Positions 9,149 through 17,615 are shown, counted from the first letter of the stretch. The stretch: 64,000 bases of DNA from Kibdelosporangium banguiense (GCF_017876405.1 NZ_JAGINW010000001.1:10801203-10865202); one strand, 5' to 3'. The notes: generated by a model not told the origin, from the sequence alone. Numbers and translations are program-made.

Positions 9149-9310
9149 GTGTTAGGCGACCCGTTTACCGGTGAGGCGGTGACGTCGGCAGCGGGTGCAG
9201 TGTTCGAGGAACACCAGGGCATAGAGACGCCGCAGTCTGATGGTATCAAGAGAGTGGACGAGAAGGAGCGGGTGGAAGAGAATCTGTTGTGCTGCAACGG
9301 GGTCCGTCCG
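9149..9310 (-). pseudogene. Integrase-core transposase fragment (middle part)
   Basis: On the minus strand the frame ending at 9149 reads SLDTIRLRRLYALVFLEH, then CTRCRRHRLTG and a stop. This is the segment just after the first catalytic Asp of integrase-core (IS481/IS3-like) transposases; compare TGIRMYVLVVIEHASRRIR in the intact element at 51756. Only some 35 recognisable residues survive. Dead scrap. Confidence 0.5.
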
Positions 9311-9364
9311 CATCGAACTGCACTCAACTGACTTAAAGATCTTTCGGTATTTGAGTGAGGATTG

Positions 9365-9610
9365 TCATAAGCGGAGGCGGGTGTGGTCGAGGAAGTTGAA
9401 GCACAGCCGGTAGCTGCTGCCGACGCGTTCCAGACCGGCCTGTGCGGCGGTGTGGGCTTCGTCGAAGGGTGTCGGGGCAGAGGTTGGCCAGTTCGGTGGC
9501 TTTGACGTTGCCCCAGACCATTTCCATCGGGTTGAGGTCGTGGGCGTAGCCGGGCAGTTGCTCCACGACGAGCCAGTGTCGTTGGGTGTGGGGTGCCAGA
9601 ACTCTGCACT
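9365..9610 (-). pseudogene. IS630-family transposase C-terminal fragment
   Basis: Minus-strand frames read HWLVVEQLPGYAHDLNPMEM, VWGNVKATELANLCPDT and, after a frame change, FDEAHTAAQAGLERV and SSYRLCFNFLDHTRLRL. LPGYAPDLNPxExVW is the diagnostic block around the last catalytic Glu of IS630 transposases. The N-terminal two thirds are missing and there is at least one frameshift near 9470. Confidence 0.65.
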
Positions 9611-9667
9611 GGGCTGCTGAGCTGCGGTGATCGTGCACCATGGACCGCAGGGGCATGATCGCGAAGC

Positions 9668-9937
9668 GTGGCGTTGCGACTGCTGTACCTGATCTTCATC
9701 CGGCTCGTCGGCTGGTTGGTTCTGCTCGGCCGGTCTTCCGCGGCCAAGGACGTCGAGCTGCTGGTGTTGCGGCACGAGGTCGCGGTGCTGCGCCAGGCGA
9801 ACCCACACCCGCGATTGGACTAGGCCGACCGCGCGGTGCTCGCCGCGTTGGTGCGCCGACTCTCCGACCGGCTACGCGGGCACCGGTTGGTGACGCCGGG
9901 CACCGTCCTGCGATGGCATCGGCGCCTGGTCGCGTAA
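9668..9937 (+). pseudogene. Integrase-core transposase N-terminal fragment with in-frame stop
   Basis: From GTG 9668 the frame reads VALRLLYLIFIRLVGW, KDVELLVLRHEVAVLR, a TAG at 9821, then ADRAVLAALVRRLS and TVLRWHRRLVA before TAA at 9937. It aligns with the first 90 residues of the intact transposase at 51756 (EIEILVLRHQIAVLQRQ). The catalytic domain is absent. Its likely C-terminal counterpart is the fragment ending at 10717, the two being separated by IS4 and IS1182 pieces. Confidence 0.65.
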
Positions 9938-9993
9938 TGCCGTTGTTTGCGGTGCGTAGTAGTTGTTCGGGAGCGTGGTGACGCGCCGGCAGC

Positions 9994-10221
9994 GTGATCG
10001 TTGTTCTGGTCGTGCATTCATGGATCGGGCTGTCTGACAAGGTCAGGCTGGGCGTGCTCACCCACTGCGTGACTGCGGAGCTGGTGGACGGTGCGCTGGC
10101 CGCGTGCGGCAAGCGGGATCGCCGACCTGGGGCGCTGTCGGCGAGGTTCATGGTGTATTTCACCCTCGCTCTTGCCCTGTTCCATCGGGACTCCTGTGAC
10201 GATGTCGCGGAGAACCTGTGA
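9994..10221 (+). pseudogene. IS4-type transposase N-terminal fragment
   Basis: A 75-residue frame (IGLSDKVRLGVLTHCVTAEL, VDGALAACGKRDRR, ARFMVYFTLALALFHRDSC, DDVAENL, stop) matches the small N-terminal domain that precedes the DDE domain in IS4-type transposases. The catalytic domain is not present downstream. Confidence 0.6.
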
Positions 10222-10338
10222 GACTCTGTTGCCTAATTCTGAAGATGCTGGTCAGGGTGCTTTCGTATGGTGATCGTTGTGGGCGGATGATGATCTTGTG
10301 TGGCCGGTCCCTGTGCCGGCCGCGGGAGGGATCAGGTG

Positions 10339-10437
10339 ATGTCGGTCCAGCCGCGTGCGTGGCCGGTGGTGCCCGAGCAGACCGTGCTGGTCGCCCGGGC
10401 GGCGTTCCCGAAAGGGAGGCTGGCGATGCGAGTCCGC
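10339..10437 (+). pseudogene. IS1182-type transposase N-terminal fragment
   Basis: ATG 10339 with GGGAGG upstream opens MSVQPRAWPVVPEQTVLVAR, AAFPKGRLAMRVRD, the conserved N-terminus of IS1182-type transposases. It ends after about 33 residues at a junction near 10437, where an integrase-core transposase C-terminus begins. Confidence 0.6.
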
Positions 10438-10717
10438 GATTCCGCCCGGTTGTCCACGGGCGAACTGTTATGCCGAGCGATTCGTCGGCACAGGACGGCG
10501 CGAGGTCACCGACCGACTGCTGATCATCGGAGAACGTCACCTGCACACCGTGCTGGCGCGGTATGTCACCCACTACAACACCCACCGCCCTCACCGGGCG
10601 CTGCAACTCGTCCCGCCGCGACCAGGCCGCCTCATCCCACAGGACGGTCCCACCCAAATTCGCCGCCAACCCATCCTCGGCGGCCTCATCAACGAGTACA
10701 AACCCGCAGCAGCATAA
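10438..10717 (+). pseudogene. Integrase-core (IS481/IS3-like) transposase C-terminal fragment
   Basis: Frame reads PRANCYAERFVGTGRREVTD, RLLIIGERHLHTVLARY, HYNTHRPHRALQL, PILGGLINEYKPAA and stop. NxYAERFV carries the third catalytic Glu. Only the last 90 residues remain. With the N-terminal fragment at 9668-9937 it could be one element interrupted by two others. Confidence 0.7.
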
Positions 10718-10740
10718 GCCCCTGCTCAGAGCCCTGAGCA

Positions 10741-11284
10741 CACTTTTGAAACCCCACAGGGCAGACGTCCACCTCGACGACCGAGTCCTCTTCGTCCGCC
10801 ACACCCTGTCCAACATCAACAACACCACCCCTGTCTTCACCACACCCAAACACACAGCAGCCGCGCCTGGATCGCCCTCTCCGACCGCGTCACCACAGCC
10901 CTCCGCCAGCAAGCCCAGCGACAACCCGGCCGCGACCTCGTCTTCACCCGACGCAACGGCCAACCACTCAGACCCGAATACGTCCTACGCCATTTCCGCC
11001 AACTCACCGACCAAGCCGGACTCCCCCGCATCCGAGTACACGACCTCCGGCATTTCGCCGCCACCACCATGCTCAGCGCCCAAATCCCACTCGCCATGGC
11101 CTCCAAAACCATGCGGCATTCGACGCTCTCCACAACGACCGAGATTTACGCCCATCTACTCCGCCACGTCGCCCACGACGCCGTCAACGCCATATCCACC
11201 GCACTCGAAATCGCCGACCTCACCCTGCGCGACCACATCGCGACCACCCCAGCCATCAGCGCTGGTCAGCCACAGAGCACTTGA
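10741..11284 (+). pseudogene. Tyrosine recombinase (phage-type integrase), 5' truncated and frameshifted
   Basis: C-terminal catalytic half of a site-specific integrase. Frame 1 gives DDRVLFVRHTLSNINNTTPV to about 10845; loss of one base near PKH shifts to a second frame that gives WIALSDRVTTALRQQ, LVFTRRNGQPL, RVHDLRHFAATTML, MRHSTLSTTTEIYAHLL. HDLRH provides the His-x-x-Arg box and TEIYAHL the nucleophilic Tyr. The N-terminal arm-binding and core-binding domains and the first catalytic Arg are missing. The gene ends 150 bases from a tRNA-Pro 3' fragment, the usual attachment target of such integrases. Confidence 0.7.
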
Positions 11285-11437
11285 CGCACCGACAACCCAA
11301 CCCGCCCGCCACGACCACCAGAGACAACACGATCACGAACATCTCAGCAGGTAGCTGCACAAACAGCATGCGACCACAACAGCCCAAAACGCAACCAGCG
11401 AGTCTACCTCGAAAGGTAAACCCGCTGGTCAAGACCG

Positions 11438-11481
11438 TCGGGACGACAGGATTTGAACCTGCGACCCCTTGACCCCCAGTC
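11438..11481 (-). other. tRNA-Pro(GGG) 3' half: attachment-site remnant
   Basis: Read on the minus strand, the sequence starts in the anticodon loop (GACTGGGGGTCAAGG, anticodon GGG), continues through the T-arm (GGTTCAAATCC flanked by GCAG and CTGT) and ends in the acceptor strand CGTCCCG plus discriminator A. The 5' half (D-arm and 5' acceptor strand) is absent; the sequence upstream of GACT is unrelated. A 3' tRNA segment of this size beside an integrase gene is what a tRNA-integrating element leaves as attL or attR. It cannot make a functional tRNA. Confidence 0.7.
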
Positions 11482-11889
11482 CACAAAGGACTGCCACCTG
11501 CAGGAACAGAGAATCCCCTGCACAACGCAGGTCCATTGAGGTCAGTTTACAGCAACTCAGGCACATACAGGCAGAACGAACTCTCCCAATTTTCTCCCAC
11601 TCCCATGCCGCCCATCGGCGGCGCAGAGCAACCAAGGAACCCGCCTACCAAAGCCAGAATCCCGACGACAGCCAGCAGTCCAAGACAAGGTAGACAGTCC
11701 TCTTGAGACTATTCGCACGAGAACCTGGCGCACTTGATGGCCGATCAAGTGCGCCTGCCACAGCAGACTTACCCACATTGCAGAGGCATCTTGGACAACC
11801 TCATGCCTCTGCCTCGCATCGGGTGGTTCCGTCAGATCTCGACGCCCTCCTGTTTCGCTGGCTCGGTGCCGCGCTCGATGTAAGTTGAC

Positions 11890-12830
11890 AGACCAGTACA
11901 ACTCGATGTTGCAAACTCGCTTAAGCTCCACCCGGTCGGCCACGTCCGTCTTGATAATGAGGCTGGCGGCGTGTTTCTCGACCATGCGAGGTGAGATGTG
12001 CAGGCGATTCGCGATGGCGTTGTTGGTCAGGCGTTCTACGAGTAGTTGCAAAACCTCATGTTCCCGCACCGTTACACCGATCGCTCGGAGGTCATCCGGA
12101 ACGCCGTCTTGGCCTGTGCGCCGCTACCTCACAGGCGCACCTGCATGTCGGAGCAAAGCTCGGCACGCGGCAGCGACAGCGGCGTTGGAACGCTGATGAA
12201 AGTACTCTTCTGCACGCCGCAGCCACGCGACCGGCGTTCCCCACCCGTCGGCGATCGTTGCTTCCGCTGTCAACCGCAGCCCAAGTGGTACGTCAAGGGA
12301 TAGAGCTGCTGGTCCTGCTGAACTGTAACGGCAACTTCGTTGGCATCAGCAACCTTCCGTCACGACCAAGCAAGACCACTTTGGCCAGAAGGATGCACTG
12401 CTGATTCCAGCGCATCAAGGTCTGCAGTTTGGACGCGGCCAGTTCATGGTTGCGCCATCCGGCTTCCCTGTCCAGGACAGATAGTAGAAATCTCAGTCCG
12501 TAGTGGCCACTCAGATCATCGAAGACGGACGGAGCCATGTCAGGCTCTTCGTTCACTTCCTTGCGCGCATGCACGCGGTTTCCTCAAGCAGGGCACAAAC
12601 GGCATGCGCGAGTCCCAAGTTCACCGGGAAGCCTGGCTGTCGTCCGTGGCTCACTGCGGAAGCTTGGCGAGGGCTGTTTCCATTCGCGACCGCGCGGCCT
12701 CATGAGCGGCAAGTGTCGCCTCAGCCATGACGGCGTCGCGCATGTGCGACCGCAGGCCCAATTGAATCGCCGCTCGCTTCTCTGCTTCCCCGAAGTCGCC
12801 ACGCAAGACTGTCCTCATGAGACTCTCTGT
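11890..12830 (-). pseudogene. Large LuxR-family (LAL/AAA-type) regulator, heavily decayed
   Basis: Minus-strand pieces in several frames fit the C-terminal half of large ATP-binding LuxR regulators. Around 12660-12815: LRGDFGEAEKRAA and AVMAEATLAAHEAAR, TPR-like. Around 12125-12330: LRLTAEATIADGWGTPVAWL, RRAEEYFHQRSNAAVAAACR, LLRHAGAPV, then an in-frame TAG near 12125. Then DDLRAIGVTVREHEVLQLLV and ERLTNNAIANRLHISPRMVE, the DNA-binding helix-turn-helix. The N-terminal ATPase region is gone and there are several frame breaks. The helix-turn-helix alone is intact and could in principle be made from GTG 12069 or nearby, but I regard the locus as dead. Confidence 0.6.
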
Positions 12831-13163
12831 GTGCCAGAACCTGAAGCAACTTAACGCCGATCAAGCGTCCCCGCCGATTGGAGTTTCGATGTTGCTTCCC
12901 GGTCGCCCTTCTGCTGAGTGGACGCCGTCTCACCCCGACGAGCAATCATCGACGGCGCACCCACCACCTCCACAGTAAACACCCGATCTGGCGGAGCTAC
13001 GGGCAGACCGCCCGCATCACCTCGATCAACTCGATGTCCCTTGATCGCGTTCCCAGCCCGAGGCTGACATGAGTCAATGGCCCGACGGTCGACCGAACCG
13101 GGCCGGTGTCCCTAGAGAACCGCCGTTGTCGTCTCCCGCATTCGATGATCGGGAGACAACAGG
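12831..13163. other. Gene-free stretch
   Basis: 333 bases between the decayed LuxR gene and the hydrolase stop. I see no supported coding frame, RNA gene or clear repeat in it. Confidence 0.5.
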
Positions 13164-13886
13164 TCAGGCGGTCGGTACTCGTAGGAGGAGGTCGGCGACG
13201 GCTTCGGGCTCGCTGATCATGAGGTCGTGGCCGGTGTCGATATCCCAGAGCCGGCCCGCCGCCTTGGCGTTGGCCATGCGGGCGGGGTCGCGGTAAGGGA
13301 GGGTGTCGGTGCAGACGATGTAGGTTTGCGGGATCTCCCACAACGCGGCCTCGTTGGTCAATCGCAGTGGTTGTGTGACACACCGGTACGGGTGCGGGGT
13401 CAGCCGCGCCGTGGTCCAGGCGATGTCATCCGGGTCGGTCAGTCCATAGTGCGGGATCGGCTCGGTGCCAGGCCAGAGCACCAGTTCAACACCGTCAACG
13501 ATCTTGCCGGCCTCGCGGAGGGCCTTGATCGCATCTGGAGGGGTGATGTCAGCGAGGGCTTCGCCGTTGATCGGGTTGGCGGCGTCGAGGTAGACGAGGT
13601 GGCCGATGCGGTCGGTCGCGCGGTCGGCGACGCCGGTGATGACCATGCCGCCGTAGCTGTGACCGACCAGGATCACGTCACGCAGGTCCTCGTACTCGAG
13701 CACCGTGGTGATGTCGTTGATGTGGAAGTCGAGGTCGATGTCCGGCCGCAGCAGGTGGGCCCGCTCGCCTAGGCCGGTCATGGTCGGGGTGTACACCTCG
13801 TGACCGGCTGATCGGAGGAGCCGCGTGACCCGCTGGTAACACCAGCCGCCGTGTGCGCCGCCGTGGACCAGAACGTATGTGGCCAT
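13164..13886 (-). CDS. Alpha/beta hydrolase (esterase-like)
   Basis: 240-residue soluble alpha/beta hydrolase. Seen: oxyanion loop HGGAHGGWC (residues 8-16), nucleophile elbow GHSYGG (about residue 75), and catalytic His in DTGHDLM near residue 220; the size and motifs fit the small esterase/salicylate-esterase-like group. Start ATG 13886 has AAGGAG ten bases upstream. Single gene, with a strong palindrome 47 bases upstream at 13933-13954. Substrate unknown. Confidence 0.88.
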   Translation of the reverse strand: MATYVLVHGGAHGGWCYQRVTRLLRSAGHEVYTPTMTGLGERAHLLRPDIDLDFHINDITTVLEYEDLRDVILVGHSYGGMVITGVADRATDRIGHLVYLDAANPINGEALADITPPDAIKALREAGKIVDGVELVLWPGTEPIPHYGLTDPDDIAWTTARLTPHPYRCVTQPLRLTNEAALWEIPQTYIVCTDTLPYRDPARMANAKAAGRLWDIDTGHDLMISEPEAVADLLLRVPTA

Positions 13887-13932
13887 GTTCGTTTGCTCCT
13901 TCGCAGGACGATCCTTGTCCGAACGCCCGTTA

Positions 13933-13954
13933 TTGAGTCAATCGATTGATTCAA
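13933..13954. promoter_or_regulatory. Operator-like palindrome upstream of the 13164-13886 hydrolase
   Basis: Arms TTGAGTCAATC and GATTGATTCAA differ at one pair, 22 bases overall, centred about 57 bases upstream of the hydrolase start. TetR/MarR-type sites look like this. No regulator gene is directly adjacent, so the cognate protein is unknown. Confidence 0.55.
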
Positions 13955-14060
13955 ACTGACGAGTAGGTCACCGCGACGCGGGAGGCATTGCTGGCCGTGA
14001 GCCTGCCCCTCCGGGGTCCGCGGATGCCGTCTCCGCGGCAGGGTTGGCGGCGGCGCGGTC

Positions 14061-14570
14061 TCAGCGGGCCTGCATCCGGCGAACGTCCCCGCCCTTCCAC
14101 AAGATCACTTCCACCTGGTCACCGCCCGGGGCAGGGCGAGTGATCACGACCTCGGTGATGTCCACGACGAAGACCGGGTCGCCCGCGACCTCCTCGGGCG
14201 CACCGATGGCGTCACGCAGCCTCGCCGCGGTGACGGGGTCGGCCTGGACCGCGCGCCCGCATAGTTTGGCGTCGCCCGGCCAACTGGCCATATCGGCTGA
14301 AGCGTGCGAGCTGGCGTGGACCGCCACCCGCGGATCGCGGCGGATGTCGCGAACCTTCTGGGAATGAGGCATCAGCATCAGTACTGCGTGGCCTTCCACC
14401 AGTCGCATGTCGATCGCGCTGATCCGCGGCGAGCCGTCCTTGCGCAGGGTCGCGACAATCTTGCTGCCGGCTTCAAGCAGAGGACCTGCATCGGCGGCAA
14501 ACGCCGGGGCGGTCTCCATCACGTCGTTCCAGGTGGCCGACGTCGCGGGCAGGACTTCGATGCTGACCAT
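14061..14570 (-). CDS. PPOX-family flavin/F420-type oxidoreductase
   Basis: 169-residue protein of the pyridoxamine-5'-phosphate-oxidase-like split-barrel family, whose members bind FMN, F420 or haem. Seen: SKIVATLRKDGSPRIS (a strand pair typical of the family's N-terminal barrel), GHAVLMLMPHSQKVRDIRRD, PRVAVHA. The start is ATG 14570 with AGGGAG upstream; the longer frame to 14633 runs over the operator region. Divergent from a TetR gene that probably controls it. Substrate not inferable. Confidence 0.8.
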   Translation of the reverse strand: MVSIEVLPATSATWNDVMETAPAFAADAGPLLEAGSKIVATLRKDGSPRISAIDMRLVEGHAVLMLMPHSQKVRDIRRDPRVAVHASSHASADMASWPGDAKLCGRAVQADPVTAARLRDAIGAPEEVAGDPVFVVDITEVVITRPAPGGDQVEVILWKGGDVRRMQAR

Positions 14571-14606
14571 GGGGCTCCCTAGTGAGATCCAGCAAGTTCG
14601 AACAGA

Positions 14607-14657
14607 AACGTAGGGGTCTACGTTTCTTGTCACGCTACCCTAAGAGTAGGGCCCTAC
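14607..14657. promoter_or_regulatory. Two operator-like sites between PPOX and TetR genes
   Basis: Site A, AACGTAGGGGTCTACGTT (14607-14624), has 7-base arms around GGGT. Site B, GTAGGGCCCTAC (14646-14657), is a perfect 12-base palindrome continued by GTTTTC. Both contain TAGGG/CCCTA and CTACGTTT. They fill the 126-base gap between the divergent genes, so the TetR protein probably controls both. Confidence 0.65.
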
Positions 14658-14696
14658 GTTTTCGGGGTGGGGTGAGCGCCCTGGCTAGGAGGAACA

Positions 14697-15287
14697 ATGA
14701 ACGACCGGACCGAGGTGGCGCGGCGCGCCCCGCTGCGCGCCGACGCCCAGCGCAACCGTGAACGGCTGCTCAGCGCGGCGTTGCAGTTGCTGGCCGAGTC
14801 GAACCGGCAACTGGCGATGGAGGCGGTCGCGCGAAGGGCTGGTGTCAGCATCGCCACCCTCTACCGGCATTTCCCCACCCGCGAAGCGTTGTTCCTGACC
14901 ATCTACCGGCACGAGATGCAGGAGCTGGGGCGCTGGGCCGACGAACTGGCCGCCCGGCTGTCATCGAGCGAAGCCTTGGCCCAATGGCTGATGAAGATGG
15001 GCCGCTACGCCAGCACTCGGCCCGGTATGGCCGAAGCATTCCGCGCCGCGCTGATCGATGGCGAGCAGGCGCTGATGGAAGACGCCTACAGCGAGACGAC
15101 TGAGGCGTTGGGCCGGCTGCTGGAGCGAGCGGCCGCGGCTGGAGCGATCCGCTCCGACATCGGCGCCGATGACCTGTTGCTGGCGTTGTGCGGAGTCTGG
15201 GAACTGCCCGACACCCCCGCCGGGCGTCAGCAAGCCGACCGCGTAGTGGGGCTGTTGCTGGATGGGCTGCGTACCGACACCTCGTGA
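14697..15287 (+). CDS. TetR-family regulator
   Basis: 196 residues from ATG 14697 with AGGAGGA upstream. N-terminal helix-turn-helix (MEAVARRAGVSIATLYRHF, TREALF) and an all-helical C-terminal half (ligand and dimer domain). Divergent from the PPOX gene with two palindromic sites between; predicted to repress both. No cysteine or metal motif suggests the ligand. Confidence 0.9.
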   Translation: MNDRTEVARRAPLRADAQRNRERLLSAALQLLAESNRQLAMEAVARRAGVSIATLYRHFPTREALFLTIYRHEMQELGRWADELAARLSSSEALAQWLMKMGRYASTRPGMAEAFRAALIDGEQALMEDAYSETTEALGRLLERAAAAGAIRSDIGADDLLLALCGVWELPDTPAGRQQADRVVGLLLDGLRTDTS

Positions 15288-15715
15288 AGCGCCATGATGC
15301 GGTGCCGCGCCAATGACGACCACGACCGAGGTTATGGCAAACGGCGCAACGCAGCACCGGTCTACCGGTTCCCCGCCACACCGACATCATCCGCACTATC
15401 TCCGTCGTCGCCCGCACAGCCGCACGTCCGCATTCCACCGGCAGTCAACGTCGTCGGCAGGGCGTCCGCAACAATCCCGACAGTCAAAGATCACCTGAGG
15501 ACGTTGCGTCAAGCATCGCCTCGGACCGCATAAGGCGCTGGGCATTCAGAAGCTGGCTCACAACGTCACCAGCGCCTGAACCGCTCGCAACATCGTGGCG
15601 CCTGGTCAGGCCATCAGCTGACGCGCTGAGACCAAGCTCCAGTGATCGTGTCGCTCCTGTACTAACTGACCCGACGACAGCAATCCGTCCCCCGCCGTGC
15701 CGCTACGCCAGGACA

Positions 15716-15777
15716 GCACCAAGACACATACCCGGGTCCTTAATGGACTCATCAACGAGTACCGGTACGCGGCTTGA
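15716..15777 (+). pseudogene. Integrase-core transposase C-terminal scrap
   Basis: The frame TKTHTRVLNGLINEYRYAA followed by a stop is the conserved last block of the integrase-core transposases in this window (compare PILGGLINEYKPAA and RLGGILNEYHHAA). Nothing of the remainder is present upstream in recognisable form. It is followed within ten bases by a copy of the 18-bp repeat. Confidence 0.55.
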
Positions 15778-15786
15778 CGTGCAGCG

Positions 15787-15804
15787 GACTTTTCGAGCGG
15801 TACA
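15787..15804. repeat. Dispersed repeat, copy 3 (exact 18-bp core)
   Basis: GACTTTTCGAGCGGTACA, identical to 4048-4065. It lies directly downstream of a transposase C-terminal scrap, where an IS terminal repeat would be expected, and directly upstream of a 5'-truncated gene, so it probably marks the deletion or insertion junction. Confidence 0.55.
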
Positions 15805-15989
15805 GAATGGGACAGCCCGATCTTCAACCTCGGCGGCGTAAACCGGCCTGTCGAGGAGATCCTGCGGACCATAGTGGTCCACATCGACGACGACGCGCCG
15901 CTTGTGGCCATCGGCAACATCCACGGCCAAGGCGAAACCTGTTGCACCACCTGGAAAAGACGGGAGAGCCGTGCTGGCCGCCACCGTGA
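15805..15989 (+). pseudogene. PgsB/CapB-like poly-gamma-glutamate synthase, 3' fragment
   Basis: The frame IFNLGGVNRPVEEILRTI, VHIDDDAPLVAIGNIHGQGE and, after loss of one base near 15938, LLHHLEKTGEP to TGA 15989 resembles the extreme C-terminus of PgsB/CapB ligases (consensus VGxGNIxGxGxEL). Its stop overlaps the next gene's GTG start, as in pgsBC operons. Everything upstream was replaced by IS debris. The identification rests on context plus the GNI-G-G-E block, so it is moderate. Confidence 0.5.
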
Positions 15990-16468
15990 CGGCCGACATG
16001 GCCGTGCTCGGAATCGCCATCGGCCTGGTGTTCTCGCTCGGCTGCTACCTGGTCTCCACCTTCTCCCCGGTGGGATGATCACACCGGGCTGGCTCGGCCT
16101 GGCCCTCATCACCGACCCACGCAGACTGTGGATCATCGCCGGAGTCACCATCGCGACCTACTTCCGCGCCCGCCTGCTGCAACGGTTCGTGATCCTCCAT
16201 GGCAAGAGACTCTTCGCCACCGTCCTGCTGCTCGGTGTGTTCCTCCAGCTCACCATCTTCCCGTTCCTGCTGCGGGACCGGCCATTCCTGTTCGCCCACG
16301 GAACACTCGGCTTCATCGTGCCCGGCCTGATCGCCTACCAATGCGTCCGCCAGCCCATCAAAGCCACGCTGATCTCCACTAGCGTTTGTCACGCTGCTGT
16401 CCTACGTCGTCCTGCTCTCTGGCGTCCTGCTCAACGTCCCACCACACACCCAAAAGGACAGACGATGA
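15971..16468 (+). pseudogene. PgsC/CapC-like poly-gamma-glutamate membrane protein, frameshifted
   Basis: From GTG 15971: VLGIAIGLVFSLGCYLVSTF, then a one-base loss near 16070, MITPGWLGLALITDPRRLWI, ARLLQRFVILHGKRLF, FLFAHGTLGFIVPGLIAYQC, then a second shift near 16382 and FVTLLSYVVLLSGVLLN to TGA 16468. Several hydrophobic segments, SPGGxxxPGWLAL and GFIVPGLIA match PgsC/CapC, the small membrane partner of PgsB in capsule poly-gamma-glutamate synthesis. Two frame breaks in about 165 codons make it a pseudogene unless they are sequencing errors. ATG 16465 overlaps its stop and may have begun a further gene, of which only a short, unidentifiable reading frame remains. Confidence 0.6.
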
Positions 16469-16745
16469 CCGAGCAACAGGCGGATCACGCTTGCCACAGT
16501 CCGAACCCTCGACGGATCGTCGTACCAGGTCCACATGCGGTGAAGCGGTCGCCTCGAATTCGAGACGATAGATACACGCAATCCATCCGGTCGGCCCGGC
16601 ACCTCCCTTCTTCTGAGGGTGGCTGCCCACTTGGATGTCTTGGATGCTCAACGGGCACAGCCAACAAGAGCGGGGCGTCCGGGCACGGGGCACAGCCACG
16701 GACCACTGCCGCTTTGTTCGTCTGCATTCCCACTGGAGGAATTCC

Positions 16746-17615
16746 ATGAGATTCCCGCTTGCCCGTAGAACGGCCGTCACCCTGCTGACGACCGGCTTCG
16801 CCCTGGCGCTGGTCGCGACGGCCGCACCCGCGCAGGCCGCCCCGCCACCCCCACCCAACGGCAACGTCCAGCCGCAGATCATCGGCGGCACCGACGTACC
16901 CAACGACGCCTACCCATTCATGGCCGCGCTACTGGACAAAGGCCCCGGCAGTCCCCTTGAGCGGGCGGTCTGCGGAGGCAGTCTGATCGGAGCGGCGACA
17001 GTCATGACCGCAGCACACTGTGTCGGCGGCGATCCGGCGACCCTGGAGGTCGTGGTCGGCCGCACCGTGTTGAGCAACAGCCAGCAGGGCGAAGTCCGCA
17101 ACGTCACGGAGATCAGTTCGCACCCGCTGTACGGCAAACAACCGGGCTACGACATCGCCCTGCTCCGCCTGGACAAACCCGTGGACGGCATCACGCCGAT
17201 CCAACTGCCGACCCGGGGCACCGACGGACTGATCCGCCCCGGCACCAAGGCCAAAGTCATCGGCTGGGGAAACACCGACACCGCACAGCCCCACTTTCCC
17301 GACCGGCTGCGCCAAGTGGACGTCCCCTTCCTGTCCCACAACGAGTGCGAAATCGCCTACCCCAAGGAGATCGGCCTCGACGCGTACAACAGGGCCACGG
17401 AAGTCTGCGCCGGTGTCGAGGGCAAGGACTCCTGCCAAGGCGACAGCGGCGGCCCGCTCTTCCGTACCGTGCCGGGCACCCAGACCTACATCCAGATCGG
17501 CATCGTCTCCCGCGGCGAAGGCTGCGCCGCCCAAGGCGGACCCGGCGTCTACACCTATATCGGCTCCAAGGTGCTGTGGGACACCATGAGCGAGGCCAAA
17601 GCCGCACAGCGATAG
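16746..17615 (+). CDS. Secreted trypsin-like serine protease (S1 family)
   Basis: 289-residue precursor from ATG 16746 (GGAGGAATTCC upstream). A Sec signal peptide ends near AQA-A (residue 31); a short pro-segment runs to QIIGGTD, where cleavage would free the Ile N-terminus of the mature enzyme. Catalytic triad: His in TAAHC (about 91), Asp in YDIALL (about 136), Ser in GDSGGP (about 234). The Asp six residues before the Ser (KDSCQGDSGG, about 228) predicts trypsin-like cleavage after Arg or Lys. Cysteine pairs fit the fold. It stands alone; the gene-free 300 bases after it contain a strong hairpin at 17856. Confidence 0.93.
   Translation: MRFPLARRTAVTLLTTGFALALVATAAPAQAAPPPPPNGNVQPQIIGGTDVPNDAYPFMAALLDKGPGSPLERAVCGGSLIGAATVMTAAHCVGGDPATLEVVVGRTVLSNSQQGEVRNVTEISSHPLYGKQPGYDIALLRLDKPVDGITPIQLPTRGTDGLIRPGTKAKVIGWGNTDTAQPHFPDRLRQVDVPFLSHNECEIAYPKEIGLDAYNRATEVCAGVEGKDSCQGDSGGPLFRTVPGTQTYIQIGIVSRGEGCAAQGGPGVYTYIGSKVLWDTMSEAKAAQR

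Noticed and set aside
11438..11481. Functional tRNA-Pro gene
   Set aside because: Only the 3' half is present; D-arm and 5' acceptor strand are missing, so it is listed as an attachment-site remnant.
16465..16570. Third gene of the Pgs-like operon at ATG 16465
   Set aside because: The overlap with the PgsC stop is suggestive, but the reading frame soon becomes uninformative and no family can be named.
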